Part shown: positions 37,213-46,267 of the stretch, in pieces
Position numbering within the stretch: the first letter of the stretch is position 1
Layout: each line of letters begins with the position of its first letter
Origin: Bacillus gaemokensis
Lineage (GTDB): Bacteria; Bacillota; Bacilli; Bacillales; Bacillaceae_G
Assembly: GCF_001590835.1 (NCBI RefSeq)
Contig: NZ_LTAQ01000001.1
Span: 332,357 to 396,356 of the forward strand
DNA: 64,000 bases
Direction: 5' to 3'
Notes under the pieces: generated by a model
Seen by the model: the letters and a program-made list of their open reading frames with translations, nothing else
Told to the model about the DNA's origin: nothing
Databases searched by the model: none
Translations under genes and position numbers: made by a program

Positions 37213-38229
37213 TTACACTCCTTTTACTCTTTCGAATACAACGCCGTGTGCAATCGTTGGGATTGTTTCTTTTTGTTGCATCATAATCGGGCTTAATAAC
37301 GCTCCTGTTGCGACTACAAAAATACGCTGTAAATTCCCTTTTTTCATTTCTTGTAGTAAATGGCCGTATGTTACAACTGCTGAACAAGCACAACCGCTTC
37401 CACCTGCAAAAACTTCTTCTTGATCCCCGTGATAAATCATTAACCCGCAATCATGATATATATTCCCTAAGTCATATCCTTCCTCAAGTAAAAGTTGCTT
37501 CGTAATAGGCGCTCCAACACCTGATAAATCCCCTGTAACGATAAGATCATAGTCAGCTGCACTTCTCCCTAAATCTTCAAAATGTTGTTGAATCGTATGA
37601 GCAGCAGCTGGTGCCATCGCCGATCCCATATCAAAAGGATTCGTAATTCCTAAATCCTGTACTTTCCCAATCGTCGCAGCCGTTATTTTAATTTGGCTTT
37701 GTTCTTTACTAATTAAAGCTGTTCCTGCTCCAGTAACAGTTGAATTTGCTGTTCCAGGCTTTTGAACGCCATACTCTGTCGGATAACGAAATTGTCTTTC
37801 AGCAGTTGCATTATGACTACTTACTGCAGCAATCACACGGTTAGCAAAGCCTCCATCAATAAAAGCCGATCCAATCGCTAAAGTTTCCATCGATGTTGCA
37901 CAAGCACTGAACACACCTAAAAAAGGAATCCCCAGCTCACGAGCGACGTAATTTGCTGTCACCGTTTGATTTAACAAATCCCCTGCTAAAAAAAAATCAA
38001 TTTGCGATTTTTTTACATTCCCTTTTTGCATAACTTGTTGAATAGAATCTTTCATTAATTTCCTTTCAGCAAGTTCCCAATTTTCTTCCCCGCAATGTAA
38101 ATCATCATATGCAATGTCAAAACACTTACCAAGTGGACCTTCCGCTTCTTTCGGACCGACAGCCGTACCCGTTGCATTCACAAATATATGATTTTGAAAT
38201 ACCCATGTTTGCTTCCCTGTCAATCTCAT
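37213..38229 (-). CDS. spoVAD: Stage V sporulation protein AD
   Basis: SpoVAD binds dipicolinic acid on the spore inner membrane and is a thiolase/ketosynthase-fold protein. The 338-residue sequence shows the fold ([46 protein letters not shown]). AAGGAGAT precedes the ATG by a normal distance. Upstream, where spoVAC would normally follow closely, a complete bcr1 repeat (38242-38385) is present. Confidence 0.95.
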   Translation of the reverse strand: MRLTGKQTWVFQNHIFVNATGTAVGPKEAEGPLGKCFDIAYDDLHCGEENWELAERKLMKDSIQQVMQKGNVKKSQIDFFLAGDLLNQTVTANYVARELGIPFLGVFSACATSMETLAIGSAFIDGGFANRVIAAVSSHNATAERQFRYPTEYGVQKPGTANSTVTGAGTALISKEQSQIKITAATIGKVQDLGITNPFDMGSAMAPAAAHTIQQHFEDLGRSAADYDLIVTGDLSGVGAPITKQLLLEEGYDLGNIYHDCGLMIYHGDQEEVFAGGSGCACSAVVTYGHLLQEMKKGNLQRIFVVATGALLSPIMMQQKETIPTIAHGVVFERVKGV

Positions 38230-38241
38230 ATCTAATCTCCT

Positions 38242-38385
38242 TTTATCCCGCTATTCGCGGGCAGTAATCCCTCATTAAAAAACAAAGAAGTTAAGCGTGA
38301 GGTAAACTACCCGTGAAAGTTTGATTGTTGAGGTCTGGTACTCAGTAGAAAATGATGTCTCCCAATGAGTATCCTTTCACTTTAT
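38242..38385 (+). repeat. Complete bcr1-type repeat inside the spoVA operon
   Basis: The element starts TTTATCCCGCTATTCGCGGG (38242) and ends CCTTTCACTTTAT (38385), bounded by direct TTTAT copies as known for bcr1 of the B. cereus group. About 144 bases. On the coding strand it fills nearly the whole spoVAC-spoVAD gap, and the spoVAC stop TAA (38382-38384) lies in its terminal TTTAT. Confidence 0.75.
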
Positions 38386-38840
38386 GACATTAAAATTTTA
38401 AATGTATATCGAATTAAGCCAACAATATACGCTCCAACAACCCCAAACACAATTACACTTCCCGCAAGTTTAAACATATTTGTAGCAACACCTAGTACAA
38501 TTCCCTCACTACGATGCTCTATTGCAGCACTTGCTATAGAATTTGCAAATCCAGTAACAGGAACCACTGATCCAGCTCCCCCAAATTGGCCGATTTTATC
38601 ATATACACCAAAGCCAGTTAATAGCGCTGATAATAATACAAGAGTTGCTATCGTAGAGTTTCCCGCATTTTGCTCACTAAAGTGAAAATAGTGCATGTAA
38701 AATTTCAGAAAGCATTCTCCCACTGCACAAATCAATCCCCCTACAACAAACGCCTTTACACAATTCATCACATAATTTGGCTTTGGATGATAATCTTTTA
38801 TTTGATTTATGTAATCATCTTTTAATTTTTTTTGTTTCAT
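38382..38840 (-). CDS. spoVAC: Stage V sporulation protein AC
   Basis: A 152-residue membrane protein with four helices; SpoVAC acts as a mechanosensitive part of the SpoVA channel for dipicolinic acid. Motifs: CAVGECFLKFYMH and GFGVYDKIGQFGGAGSVVPVTG. ATG 38840 has GGAGG ten bases upstream; the frame opens 11 codons earlier. The C terminus is KILMS, with its stop codon inside the bcr1 terminal repeat. Confidence 0.93.
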   Translation of the reverse strand: MKQKKLKDDYINQIKDYHPKPNYVMNCVKAFVVGGLICAVGECFLKFYMHYFHFSEQNAGNSTIATLVLLSALLTGFGVYDKIGQFGGAGSVVPVTGFANSIASAAIEHRSEGIVLGVATNMFKLAGSVIVFGVVGAYIVGLIRYTFKILMS

Positions 38841-38851
38841 CTTGATGCCTC

Positions 38852-39268
38852 CTACCTTACGAAATAAATCCAATGAAACAAAGATCCCATTACTTTACCC
38901 AGCACAAGTGCAACGAGTAGCACTACAATTTTCCCATCTACCCCTATCCTTTTTGCTAATATCGGTAGAACATTTAATACTTCAGTTAAAGCTGCAGCAA
39001 GCATCCCAACAAACGTTCCACAAAATAACCCAAGCACAATGAGCCAATATTGAGATACGTGAAACGTGATATCGCGTAAACTACACCACGCTCCAATTAA
39101 AGAACCACCAATAACTGCCCACTCAAAAAATTGAATACAATGTCCACTTCTTGTTAACTGAGCTAAACGAGGAATTACACCAAGTACAGCTAAAAACGCA
39201 ACATACCCGCCTCCAACTGCAATTCCACCAGCAAGACCAATTACGATAACCAACCCGTACTCAATCAT
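38852..39268 (-). CDS. spoVAB: Stage V sporulation protein AB
   Basis: A 138-residue membrane protein with about four helices, starting MIEYGLVIVIGLAGGIAVGG, the SpoVAB pattern. The longer frame (39301) lies wholly inside spoVAA. ATG 39268 overlaps the spoVAA stop by eight bases, and no strong ribosome site is visible, so coupling to spoVAA translation is likely. Confidence 0.88.
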   Translation of the reverse strand: MIEYGLVIVIGLAGGIAVGGGYVAFLAVLGVIPRLAQLTRSGHCIQFFEWAVIGGSLIGAWCSLRDITFHVSQYWLIVLGLFCGTFVGMLAAALTEVLNVLPILAKRIGVDGKIVVLLVALVLGKVMGSLFHWIYFVR

Positions 39269-39887
39269 CAGCAATTTGTTTTGCACTCTCTTTATTCTCA
39301 TGAATCATGACATATTGATCGAGTGACTGTTGATACTGAAACATTTCAACTTCTAATGGACTGGGTTCTTCGTTAATTCTTTTCTGAAACACATGGTTAA
39401 AAAACAAAACCATACCTAATCCAAGACCTAAAGAATATGGGATTTGAAATAAGAGTGGTTTATAGTTAATTTCCCCTGTAATCATGTAATATAAGCGCAA
39501 ATGTACTTGCTGCATACTCACATCCTCATGAAAATAAATAATAGCAAGAGCCGCACCGACAAAAAGTAGCATCCAAACCATTGCAAGGAAAATTGGATGT
39601 ACTTTCTTTTTTTCATACACGATTTCCACGAGTATTTGTCCAGGACCTAGTAAATTAACTTGTATATGCTTGGTAGTCTGATGAATCATTTGAATGACTT
39701 TCATCGCATCAATTACAACATGTGTTTTATCATGTTTTGTAATTTTATAAACAGATTGTCTTTTTACTTTTTCTACTACCTCAGAATCCCCCACTACTTG
39801 TGCAATATCCTCAATTTTCAACTCATATGAAGGAGATACTTGCAGACGATTTCGCATTTTGAGATAGATTGTTTGTTCCAACTCCAT
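39261..39887 (-). CDS. spoVAA: Stage V sporulation protein AA
   Basis: First gene of spoVA. The 208-residue protein has an N-terminal soluble domain with YLKMRNRLQVSPSYELKI and two membrane segments (about 95-115, 140-160). Family members are needed for dipicolinic acid uptake into spores. GAAGAGGTGA lies before the ATG. A good sigma-G promoter is just upstream. Confidence 0.92.
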   Translation of the reverse strand: MELEQTIYLKMRNRLQVSPSYELKIEDIAQVVGDSEVVEKVKRQSVYKITKHDKTHVVIDAMKVIQMIHQTTKHIQVNLLGPGQILVEIVYEKKKVHPIFLAMVWMLLFVGAALAIIYFHEDVSMQQVHLRLYYMITGEINYKPLLFQIPYSLGLGLGMVLFFNHVFQKRINEEPSPLEVEMFQYQQSLDQYVMIHENKESAKQIADD

Positions 39888-39914
39888 TCACCTCTTCCCT
39901 ATTCCTCGTAGTTG

Positions 39915-39944
39915 TAGTATGGTTTCTGGAAAATTTTCTAATAC
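39915..39944 (-). promoter_or_regulatory. Sigma-G promoter of the spoVA operon
   Basis: On minus, GTATT (39940-39944) and CATACTA (39915-39921) are 18 bases apart, matching GHATR-N18-CATWHTA with one mismatch. The start codon is 28 bases downstream. Confidence 0.8.
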
Positions 39945-40039
39945 AACTTTTTTTATAAACCGCAACTTAATCCGATATTTTTATCAATCATTATTCGTAG
40001 ATTGAACTTATAAGTTTCGCTCCCTATTCATAAAACAAA

Positions 40040-40072
40040 AAACATCTACACCATTTTGGTGTAGATGTTTTT
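40040..40072 (-). terminator. Terminator of the transporter operon
   Basis: AAACATCTACACC and GGTGTAGATGTTT pair around ATTTT, with A and T runs on both sides. Confidence 0.88.
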
Positions 40073-40076
40073 TGTT

Positions 40077-40178
40077 TTATGCTTTCTTTTTCTTAAATAA
40101 ATTTGCAATGCTTAGTGCGAGCCCTCCCCAAATCACTACAATTCCAATAAGCATCATCATAATTGCTGATCCACTCAT
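40077..40178 (-). CDS. MetS family NSS transporter small subunit
   Basis: A 33-residue single-pass protein beginning MSGSAIMMMLIGIVVIWGGL and ending NLFKKKKA. It matches the MetS-type small partner of sodium-dependent amino acid importers, which is needed for transport of methionine and alanine by MetP in Corynebacterium. Its ATG shares one base with the stop of the large transporter gene (TGATG), so the two are coupled. Confidence 0.85.
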   Translation of the reverse strand: MSGSAIMMMLIGIVVIWGGLALSIANLFKKKKA

Positions 40179-41704
40179 CATGAAACACCTCGATCTTTCC
40201 ATTCTTTTTCAAGCTGGGCTGAATCTGAATGTATTTGTGTATTCCATTTTTTCAAACTAATAATTAATGCAACAACAAGAAACGCCGCTGCGAGACCCCA
40301 ACCATACGTCACAACAAATTGTGTCGGATAACCACCATAATTCTTTTGAATGTTTTGAATCGTACCATCAATAAGCATATACCCTAACATAAGTGGTGTA
40401 ATAACAAGTAAACTAACTCTCCAAAATGTTCCTAGCTTTATATCCGATACAAAGTTAGCATGATTTTGATACATTGGTAAACGCTGAAGAATGATCCCTA
40501 CCGTAACCACTTCCGCTAATGCTATTATAATTAGTCCAAAGTTATTAGCAAAGTAATCAACAACATCCAAGAACATAAGTCCACCACGTGTCGCGAAAAC
40601 AAGAGAAACCAATACAAGAAGCGTGCCCATAATTCCAATTGTCTTTTGACGGCTTATACTAAATTTTTCAGATACAGCTGCAAAACATACTTCTGCCAAT
40701 GAAATAAGTGATGTAATGCCAGCTACTGTTAATGATAAAAAGAATAGTACCCCAAATAGTGGTGACATTGGTAATTCATTAATAATCTGTGGAAACACGA
40801 CAAATGCAAGCCCAACACCAGCACTCGCTACCTTATCCACTGGTACCCCCATGTTATTTGCCATAAAACCAAGAGCTGCAAAAACACCAATTCCAGCTAA
40901 TAATTCGAATCCTGAGTTTGCAAATCCTGTAATAAAAGCATTATTTGTTGTATCTGAGTTTTTTGGCAAATAACTAGAGTACGTAATCATAATCCCGAAC
41001 GCTAGCGATAGACTAAAGAAAATTTGTCCGTAAGCTGCGAGCCACACTTTCCCATCTAAAATACGACTCCAATCTGGTTTAAAAAATGCATCGAGTCCTT
41101 GCATTGCCCCTTCCATCGTAACAGCACGAACAACAATAATTAGAAACATCACAACAAGCAAGGGAATAAAAATGCGGTTTACAACTTCAATCCCTTTCTT
41201 AACCCCTTTAAATGCAACACCAAGTACAATAATCCAAACGAGTGCGAGTGGGATTAAAACTTCCGGAACAAGACCGCCAAATTGTCCCGGCTTATCAGCA
41301 ACTTGTAAGTACTCTTTAAATAAAAACGCTTCTGTATCTTTTCCCCACGCCCCATTAATAGAAAAATACGTATAAGAAATGGACCATGCAATAATAACGG
41401 CATAATACGTTGAGACAATAAATGTAACAGCCATTTGCCACCACCCAATAAATTCAGCACGTGGATTGATACGAAAGAATGAAAGCGGCGCTGAACCACG
41501 GTGACGATGTCCAAGAGCGAATTCAAAAGCTAATAATGAAATACCAGTCGTTAATAATGCAAATAAGTACGGTAAAAAGAATGCGCCTCCTCCATTTTCA
41601 TACGCAGTATACGGAAAGCGCCATATGTTCCCTAATCCAACGGCAGAACCGATTGCTGCAAAAATAAAGCCAGCTCTCGTTCCCCATTGCTGCCTCGTTT
41701 CCAT
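40178..41704 (-). CDS. NSS family sodium-dependent amino acid transporter (MetP-like)
   Basis: A 508-residue neurotransmitter:sodium symporter with about 12 membrane helices. Motifs: TRAGFIFAAIGSAVGLGNIWRF (residues 8-29, unwound helix 1 with the sodium and substrate sites) and SLSLAFGIMITYSSYLPK in helix 6. The following 33-residue MetS-like gene suggests methionine or alanine uptake. The gene lies between sigF and spoVAA, unlike B. subtilis where sigF and spoVA are adjacent. Confidence 0.92.
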   Translation of the reverse strand: METRQQWGTRAGFIFAAIGSAVGLGNIWRFPYTAYENGGGAFFLPYLFALLTTGISLLAFEFALGHRHRGSAPLSFFRINPRAEFIGWWQMAVTFIVSTYYAVIIAWSISYTYFSINGAWGKDTEAFLFKEYLQVADKPGQFGGLVPEVLIPLALVWIIVLGVAFKGVKKGIEVVNRIFIPLLVVMFLIIVVRAVTMEGAMQGLDAFFKPDWSRILDGKVWLAAYGQIFFSLSLAFGIMITYSSYLPKNSDTTNNAFITGFANSGFELLAGIGVFAALGFMANNMGVPVDKVASAGVGLAFVVFPQIINELPMSPLFGVLFFLSLTVAGITSLISLAEVCFAAVSEKFSISRQKTIGIMGTLLVLVSLVFATRGGLMFLDVVDYFANNFGLIIIALAEVVTVGIILQRLPMYQNHANFVSDIKLGTFWRVSLLVITPLMLGYMLIDGTIQNIQKNYGGYPTQFVVTYGWGLAAAFLVVALIISLKKWNTQIHSDSAQLEKEWKDRGVS

Positions 41705-41896
41705 GTTTTCTTCCCCCTTTATGACAAGTTTATACTTGGATTATATTTTAAATTTACTAAATTATCAATAAATTCTGTTAATTTTATTAATGATTGAAAT
41801 GATTTAATTTTAGAAAGAATAACATCGATAGAGAGAGATAGACTGTGAATCTTAATCTTATTTAAAGCATCTTTCTATTTTAGAATAAAATAAAGA

Positions 41897-41925
41897 ATCG
41901 AATAGATGCTACTCATCTATTCGAT
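41897..41925 (-). terminator. Terminator of spoIIA-sigF
   Basis: ATCGAATAGATG and CATCTATTCGAT pair perfectly around CTACT; on minus a T-rich tract follows. The sigF stop is inside the hairpin. Confidence 0.88.
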
Positions 41926-42667
41926 CCTTCATCTGTTTCAATATTTTCTTTTCAAGTCTTGATACTTGTACTTGCGATATTCCAATCCGCTCCGCTACTT
42001 CCGATTGAGTTTGATCTTTATAATAACGCAAGTATACAATTAAACGTTCTCTTTCATCTAGTTCTCTAATTGCCTCTTTTAAAGCGATCTTATCAAACCA
42101 TTTTGTTTCAGATTGATCTGCAATTTGATCCAGGATTGTAATGGGATCTCCATCATTTTCATAAACTGTTTCATGTATAGAAGATGGAGCACGGCTCGCC
42201 TCCTGCGCAAGGACAACTTCTTCTGGCGTCAGCTCAAGCGCTTCTGCGACTTCATTAATTGTTGGAGCCCGTCCATATTCTTTTGAAAGCTCATCTTTCA
42301 TTTTTCGAATCTTATTTCCTGTCTCTTTTAAAGATCGACTTACTTTCACTGATCCATCATCACGTAAAAAACGCTGTATTTCTCCAATAATCATCGGGAC
42401 TGCATATGTTGAAAATTTCACATCGAAAGATAAATCAAATTTATCTACCGATTTCAAGAGGCCAATACAGCCAATTTGAAATAAGTCGTCTGGTTCATAT
42501 CCTCGATTGAGAAAACGCTGTACAACCGACCATACGAGACGCATATTACTTTGGACAATCGTATCTCTTGCTTGTTGGTCTCCATCTTGACTTTTTTGAA
42601 TTAACGCTTTTAACTCATGGTCTTTTAACTGAGGTTTCTTCTTCTCATTTCTGACCTCTATGTCCAT
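41909..42667 (-). CDS. sigF: RNA polymerase sporulation sigma factor F
   Basis: Sigma-F directs early forespore transcription. The 252-residue protein has region 2 (SNMRLVWSVVQRFLNRGYEPDDLFQIGCIGL), region 3 (GRAPTINEVAEALELTPEEV) and region 4 (TQSEVAERIGISQVQVSRLEKKI). ATG 42667 is eight bases from AAGGAG; the TTG at 42673 is too close. It is held inactive by SpoIIAB, encoded just upstream. Confidence 0.97.
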   Translation of the reverse strand: MDIEVRNEKKKPQLKDHELKALIQKSQDGDQQARDTIVQSNMRLVWSVVQRFLNRGYEPDDLFQIGCIGLLKSVDKFDLSFDVKFSTYAVPMIIGEIQRFLRDDGSVKVSRSLKETGNKIRKMKDELSKEYGRAPTINEVAEALELTPEEVVLAQEASRAPSSIHETVYENDGDPITILDQIADQSETKWFDKIALKEAIRELDERERLIVYLRYYKDQTQSEVAERIGISQVQVSRLEKKILKQMKDRIDE

Positions 42668-42679
42668 AGGCAATTCTCC

Positions 42680-43120
42680 TTAATTGCATAGAGCGTTACT
42701 ATTTGATAAGTATTTTGTCAAATGGATTGTTGTCCCGAAAGATTCGTTTGAAATAACTTCTACTTCATCCATAAAATTTTCCATGATAGTAAATCCCATT
42801 CCGGAACGCTCTAATTCAGGTTTAGTTGTAAAAAGAGGTTGTCTTGCCTCATCTAAATTAAAAATGCCAACCCCTTCATCTCGAATCGTGAGTTTCACCA
42901 TTGCTTCTTCCAAAACCGCTGAAATGTAAACAACACCTTCTGCATTCCCTTCATATCCATGAATAATTGCATTTGTCACCGCTTCAGACACAACTGTTTT
43001 AATCTCTGTCAATTCTTCCATCGTTGGGTCCAATTGTGCAATAAAAGCAGCAACTGTTACGCGAGCAAATGATTCATTTTGACTCAATGCTGAAAATTGA
43101 AGGTTCATCTCATTTCTCAT
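42680..43120 (-). CDS. spoIIAB: Anti-sigma F factor, serine kinase
   Basis: SpoIIAB binds sigma-F and phosphorylates SpoIIAA. The 146-residue GHKL ATPase has the N-box [17 protein letters not shown]1-box [14 protein letters not shown] and G2-box [14 protein letters not shown]. Its ATG shares one base with the spoIIAA stop; seven bases or so separate it from sigF. Typical length. Confidence 0.97.
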   Translation of the reverse strand: MRNEMNLQFSALSQNESFARVTVAAFIAQLDPTMEELTEIKTVVSEAVTNAIIHGYEGNAEGVVYISAVLEEAMVKLTIRDEGVGIFNLDEARQPLFTTKPELERSGMGFTIMENFMDEVEVISNESFGTTIHLTKYLSNSNALCN

Positions 43121-43470
43121 TATGCCACCCCCAATGTCGCGAGCGCATGCGCTTCACTTTCTTCTAAACGAACGATCTTAAACAGACCCGACATTTCAAA
43201 CAAACGTTTTACAGGGGCTGAGATTGCACAGACGACCATCTCCCCTCCCAAACCTTTAACATGTTTATATCGGCCTAATATAACACCTAGCCCAGAACTA
43301 TCCATAAATGTTAAGTTTTCTAGGCTTAATACAATATGATGAACACCATGCGTCTCAATCATATCTGTTACTTTCGCTCGCAACTCTTCAGCAGTATGAT
43401 GATCTAATTCACCCGCTAACCTAACACATAAGACGTCACGTTTTACTTCTAAATGCATGGAAAGACTCAT
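43120..43470 (-). CDS. spoIIAA: Anti-sigma F factor antagonist
   Basis: SpoIIAA frees sigma-F by binding SpoIIAB when unphosphorylated. The 116-residue STAS-domain protein has the phosphorylated serine in [14 protein letters not shown] (about residues 54-67). First gene after dacF; GGAGGAAATCGT precedes the ATG. A sigma-H-like site lies upstream within the dacF-spoIIAA gap. Confidence 0.96.
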   Translation of the reverse strand: MSLSMHLEVKRDVLCVRLAGELDHHTAEELRAKVTDMIETHGVHHIVLSLENLTFMDSSGLGVILGRYKHVKGLGGEMVVCAISAPVKRLFEMSGLFKIVRLEESEAHALATLGVA

Positions 43471-43513
43471 ACGATTTCCTCCTTATGCTCAAACTTTACT
43501 CATTTACATAAGA

Positions 43514-43542
43514 TTTTCGTGAATACAAAATAAGAATCCTTC
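43514..43542 (-). promoter_or_regulatory. Possible sigma-H promoter of spoIIA
   Basis: On minus, GAAGGATTC (43534-43542) resembles the sigma-H -35 RNAGGAWWW, and CACGAAAA (43514-43521) is a partial match to the -10 RNNGAAT, about 12 bases apart. Position fits known spoIIA control. Confidence 0.5.
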
Positions 43543-43643
43543 CTATTGACAAAAGAAGTACTATTTCGCCATAATGTGCACCTTTTAGCAATTATTCTAT
43601 CTTTTTCATGTATGTGGGTAGGAAAGCAGCAATACCTTTACCG

Positions 43644-44837
43644 CTATTTTGATGTTGAAAACATCCCAAAACTTCTTTTAAATAACTCCCACCAACTTGC
43701 AGCAGCGACATCTTCTTTCGCCACAATCGCCTGCTTCAATAAAACATCCTTGTCTTTTTTTACAACAAGCGTACCAAGTACATCACCTTTTTTAATTGGG
43801 GCTTTCACTTTCTTTTCAGCAATAACTTCTTGCTTTACCTTGTCCATACTTTCTCCTTTTTTCATAAGAAGAGATACATTATCTGATGCCACTAAATCTA
43901 CCTTTTCTTTCTTACCTTTTCCGACATTTACAGTCTTAATTTTTTCACCACGTTTATACAGCTTCTTCGTCGTAAATTGTCCAAACGCATAATCAAGGAG
44001 CTTTGTTACTTGATTGTTACGTTCTTTTGATGTCGGTGCTCCCATTACAACAGAAATGACCCGCATTCCATTTTTCTCAGCTGATGCTGTTAAACAATAT
44101 TTTGCTTCTGTCGTAAATCCTGTTTTTACCCCATCTACCCCTGGATAAAAACGAACTAATTTATTTGTATTTACAAGCCAAAACTTTTTCTCCGTGTCTT
44201 CACGTAAATAATCTTCATATTTCCCTGTATATTTCCGAATGAGTGGATATTTCATCAATTCTTTTGCCATAATTGCCATATCATATGCTGTTGAATAATG
44301 ATCTTTTGCCGGAAGCCCCGTTGGATTTTGGAAATGTGTATTTTTCAATCCTAAATCCTTCGCTTTTTTATTCATCATGTTTACAAATCCTTCTTCCGAG
44401 CCAGCGATATGCTCAGCAACTGCAACAGATGCATCGTTTCCAGATGCAATTGCAATCCCTTTTAGCATTTCATTCACTGTCATCTCTTCACCAGGCTCCA
44501 GGAAGATTTGTGAACCACCCATTGAAGCTGCATGTTCACTTGCTCTGACTTTATCATCTAGTTTCAATTTTCCCTTTTCCACTTGTTCCATAATAAGCAA
44601 CATCGTCATAATCTTCGTCATACTAGCAGGTGGTAGTTTTTCATTTGGACTTTTTTCAAATAAAACTTTACCTGTATCTTGCTCGATAACAATTGCTGAC
44701 AATGCTTGTTCCGCTAACTTCGGTGTCGTTTCTACTTCTGTTCTTTCAGACTGCGTTTTCTCAGATTGGGCAAAACCAACTGAAGCACCAGAAAGCAGCA
44801 ACATGAAACAAATAAGCATTCCAAAAACTCGCCTCAT
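43644..44837 (-). CDS. dacF: D-alanyl-D-alanine carboxypeptidase DacF
   Basis: DacF is a penicillin-binding protein that trims peptidoglycan in spore cortex formation. The 397-residue protein has a signal peptide (residues 1-23), SxxK in PPASMTKIMTM, SxN in IASGNDASVAV and KTG in GVKTGFTTEA, then a C-terminal beta domain ending in a membrane-binding helix (WWELFKRSFGMF). It lies directly before spoIIAA as in B. subtilis. TGGAGGG precedes the ATG. Confidence 0.94.
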   Translation of the reverse strand: MRRVFGMLICFMLLLSGASVGFAQSEKTQSERTEVETTPKLAEQALSAIVIEQDTGKVLFEKSPNEKLPPASMTKIMTMLLIMEQVEKGKLKLDDKVRASEHAASMGGSQIFLEPGEEMTVNEMLKGIAIASGNDASVAVAEHIAGSEEGFVNMMNKKAKDLGLKNTHFQNPTGLPAKDHYSTAYDMAIMAKELMKYPLIRKYTGKYEDYLREDTEKKFWLVNTNKLVRFYPGVDGVKTGFTTEAKYCLTASAEKNGMRVISVVMGAPTSKERNNQVTKLLDYAFGQFTTKKLYKRGEKIKTVNVGKGKKEKVDLVASDNVSLLMKKGESMDKVKQEVIAEKKVKAPIKKGDVLGTLVVKKDKDVLLKQAIVAKEDVAAASWWELFKRSFGMFSTSK

Positions 44838-44913
44838 GACTAACCCTCCATTCTATATCAAACCTATTTTTTCCAACCAACACTTTTTTATACCATATTT
44901 TTCTATTTTAGTA

Positions 44914-44973
44914 TTGACAAACAATCCTGGCGCATATATTGTATTAAGTGTATTACATCTAATAGTACACTTA
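44914..44973 (+). promoter_or_regulatory. Promoter and operator of the GntR/ABC operon
   Basis: TTGACA (44914-44919) and TATTGT (44937-44942), 17 bases apart. Immediately downstream, TAAGTGTA (44945-44952) and TACACTTA (44966-44973) form a perfect inverted repeat with 13-base spacing, like AGTGTA...TACACT sites of YtrA regulators. Confidence 0.75.
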
Positions 44974-45000
44974 AATTTTATCAGGAAGGAGACATTGCTC

Positions 45001-45420
45001 TTGCACATTCAACTCGATCCAAGAAGCAACACTCCGATATGGGAACAAATTGTTCAAAGTATAAAAGAACTCGTATTAAAAAATATGTTAGCTCCAAGCG
45101 ATAAACTGCCCTCTGTACGTGAACTCGCTTCACTCCTTGTTATTAATCCAAATACCGTCAGTAAAGCGTATCAAGAATTAGAAAGGCAAGGGATTATTGA
45201 AACACTGCGAGGAAAAGGAACGTTTGTCTCTCAATCGATTACACCGACATTAGATGAAAGGAAAATTGCTATGGTTGAAAAACAATTTCATCAATTATTG
45301 CTAGAAGCTTCTTATCTTGGTATTACAAAAGATAAAATTCATGATTGGATTGACTCATACTATAAAGAACTGGGAGGGAATACGGATGCTAAAAGTGGAG
45401 AACCTGGGGAAAACAATTGA
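45001..45420 (+). CDS. GntR family regulator, YtrA subfamily
   Basis: A 139-residue repressor with an N-terminal winged helix (MHIQLDPRSNTPIWEQIVQS, DKLPSVRELASLLVINPNTV, GKGTFV) and a short helical dimerisation tail, as in YtrA-type regulators of cell-envelope ABC operons. It starts at TTG 45001, nine bases from AAGGAG; the frame is open upstream only as shadow of dacF. The 3' end overlaps the next gene by 35 bases. Confidence 0.88.
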   Translation: MHIQLDPRSNTPIWEQIVQSIKELVLKNMLAPSDKLPSVRELASLLVINPNTVSKAYQELERQGIIETLRGKGTFVSQSITPTLDERKIAMVEKQFHQLLLEASYLGITKDKIHDWIDSYYKELGGNTDAKSGEPGENN

Positions 45421-46267
45421 TAATCAAGTCATTTTAGAAGATGTTTCTTTCACATTACCAAAAGGAAGCATTGTAGGATTACTCGGAAGAAATGGTGCAG
45501 GGAAAACAACTTTACTTCGGACGCTTGTTGGTATTTTAGATTCCGACGAAGGAACCGTTACATACGACGATGTAGATGTTCATAAGCATCCAGAAATTAA
45601 ACAAAAGGTCGCTTATGTGCCGGATTCTACTAATATATTAAGCGGATATACAGTAAAAGAAATTGCGACGTTTTATAAGGCTGTTTATACAAACTTTAAT
45701 GAAGAATATTTTTATCAACTGCTAGAGCGCTTCCATCTACCTAAAAAACGCATTCGTAGTTACTCACGTGGTATGAAAGCACTTCTCGCTATCATTTTAG
45801 CTTTTTGCACAGGTGTAGAATATATTATTTTAGACGAACCAACAAATGGACTGGATCCGATTGTAAAAAGACAAATTCTACAATTTTTAATTGAAGAAGT
45901 AGCGGAACGGGAGATTACCATCCTCATTTCTACTCATCATTTAGATGAAGTGGAAAAAATTGCAGACACAGTCATTATTTTAAAAAATCATACGATTGCT
46001 TCGATTACAGCATTAGACGATACGAAATCTCGCTATGCAAAAATACAAGTCGCTTACGAACGTTCGCTACCGCAAAAACTAGAGAACTTAAATAATGTAA
46101 AAGTATTAAACCAAACAGGCAAAGTGTATACAATTTTAATTGAAAGCAATGTAGCAACTACGCTAGAGAAATTTCATAAAGAACAACCACTTTTATTAGA
46201 AGAATTACCAATGTCACTCGAAGATATATTTGTCACGACATTTGAGGAGGATTCACATGTTTCATAA
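45386..46267 (+). CDS. ABC transporter ATP-binding protein (YtrB-like)
   Basis: A 293-residue ATPase: Walker A GRNGAGKTT (about residues 36-44), signature YSRGMKALLAI, Walker B YIILDEPTNGLDP and switch STHHLDEVEKI. A C-terminal extension (about 215-293) is typical of export ATPases. ATG 45386 follows GGGAGGG inside the regulator gene; the frame opens at 45317 without a ribosome site. It should power the two permeases downstream. Confidence 0.93.
   Translation: MLKVENLGKTIDNQVILEDVSFTLPKGSIVGLLGRNGAGKTTLLRTLVGILDSDEGTVTYDDVDVHKHPEIKQKVAYVPDSTNILSGYTVKEIATFYKAVYTNFNEEYFYQLLERFHLPKKRIRSYSRGMKALLAIILAFCTGVEYIILDEPTNGLDPIVKRQILQFLIEEVAEREITILISTHHLDEVEKIADTVIILKNHTIASITALDDTKSRYAKIQVAYERSLPQKLENLNNVKVLNQTGKVYTILIESNVATTLEKFHKEQPLLLEELPMSLEDIFVTTFEEDSHVS

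Noticed and set aside
44377-45000. Long plus-strand frame joined to the GntR gene
   Set aside because: The first 208 codons are antisense to dacF; the real regulator begins at TTG 45001 with a ribosome site.
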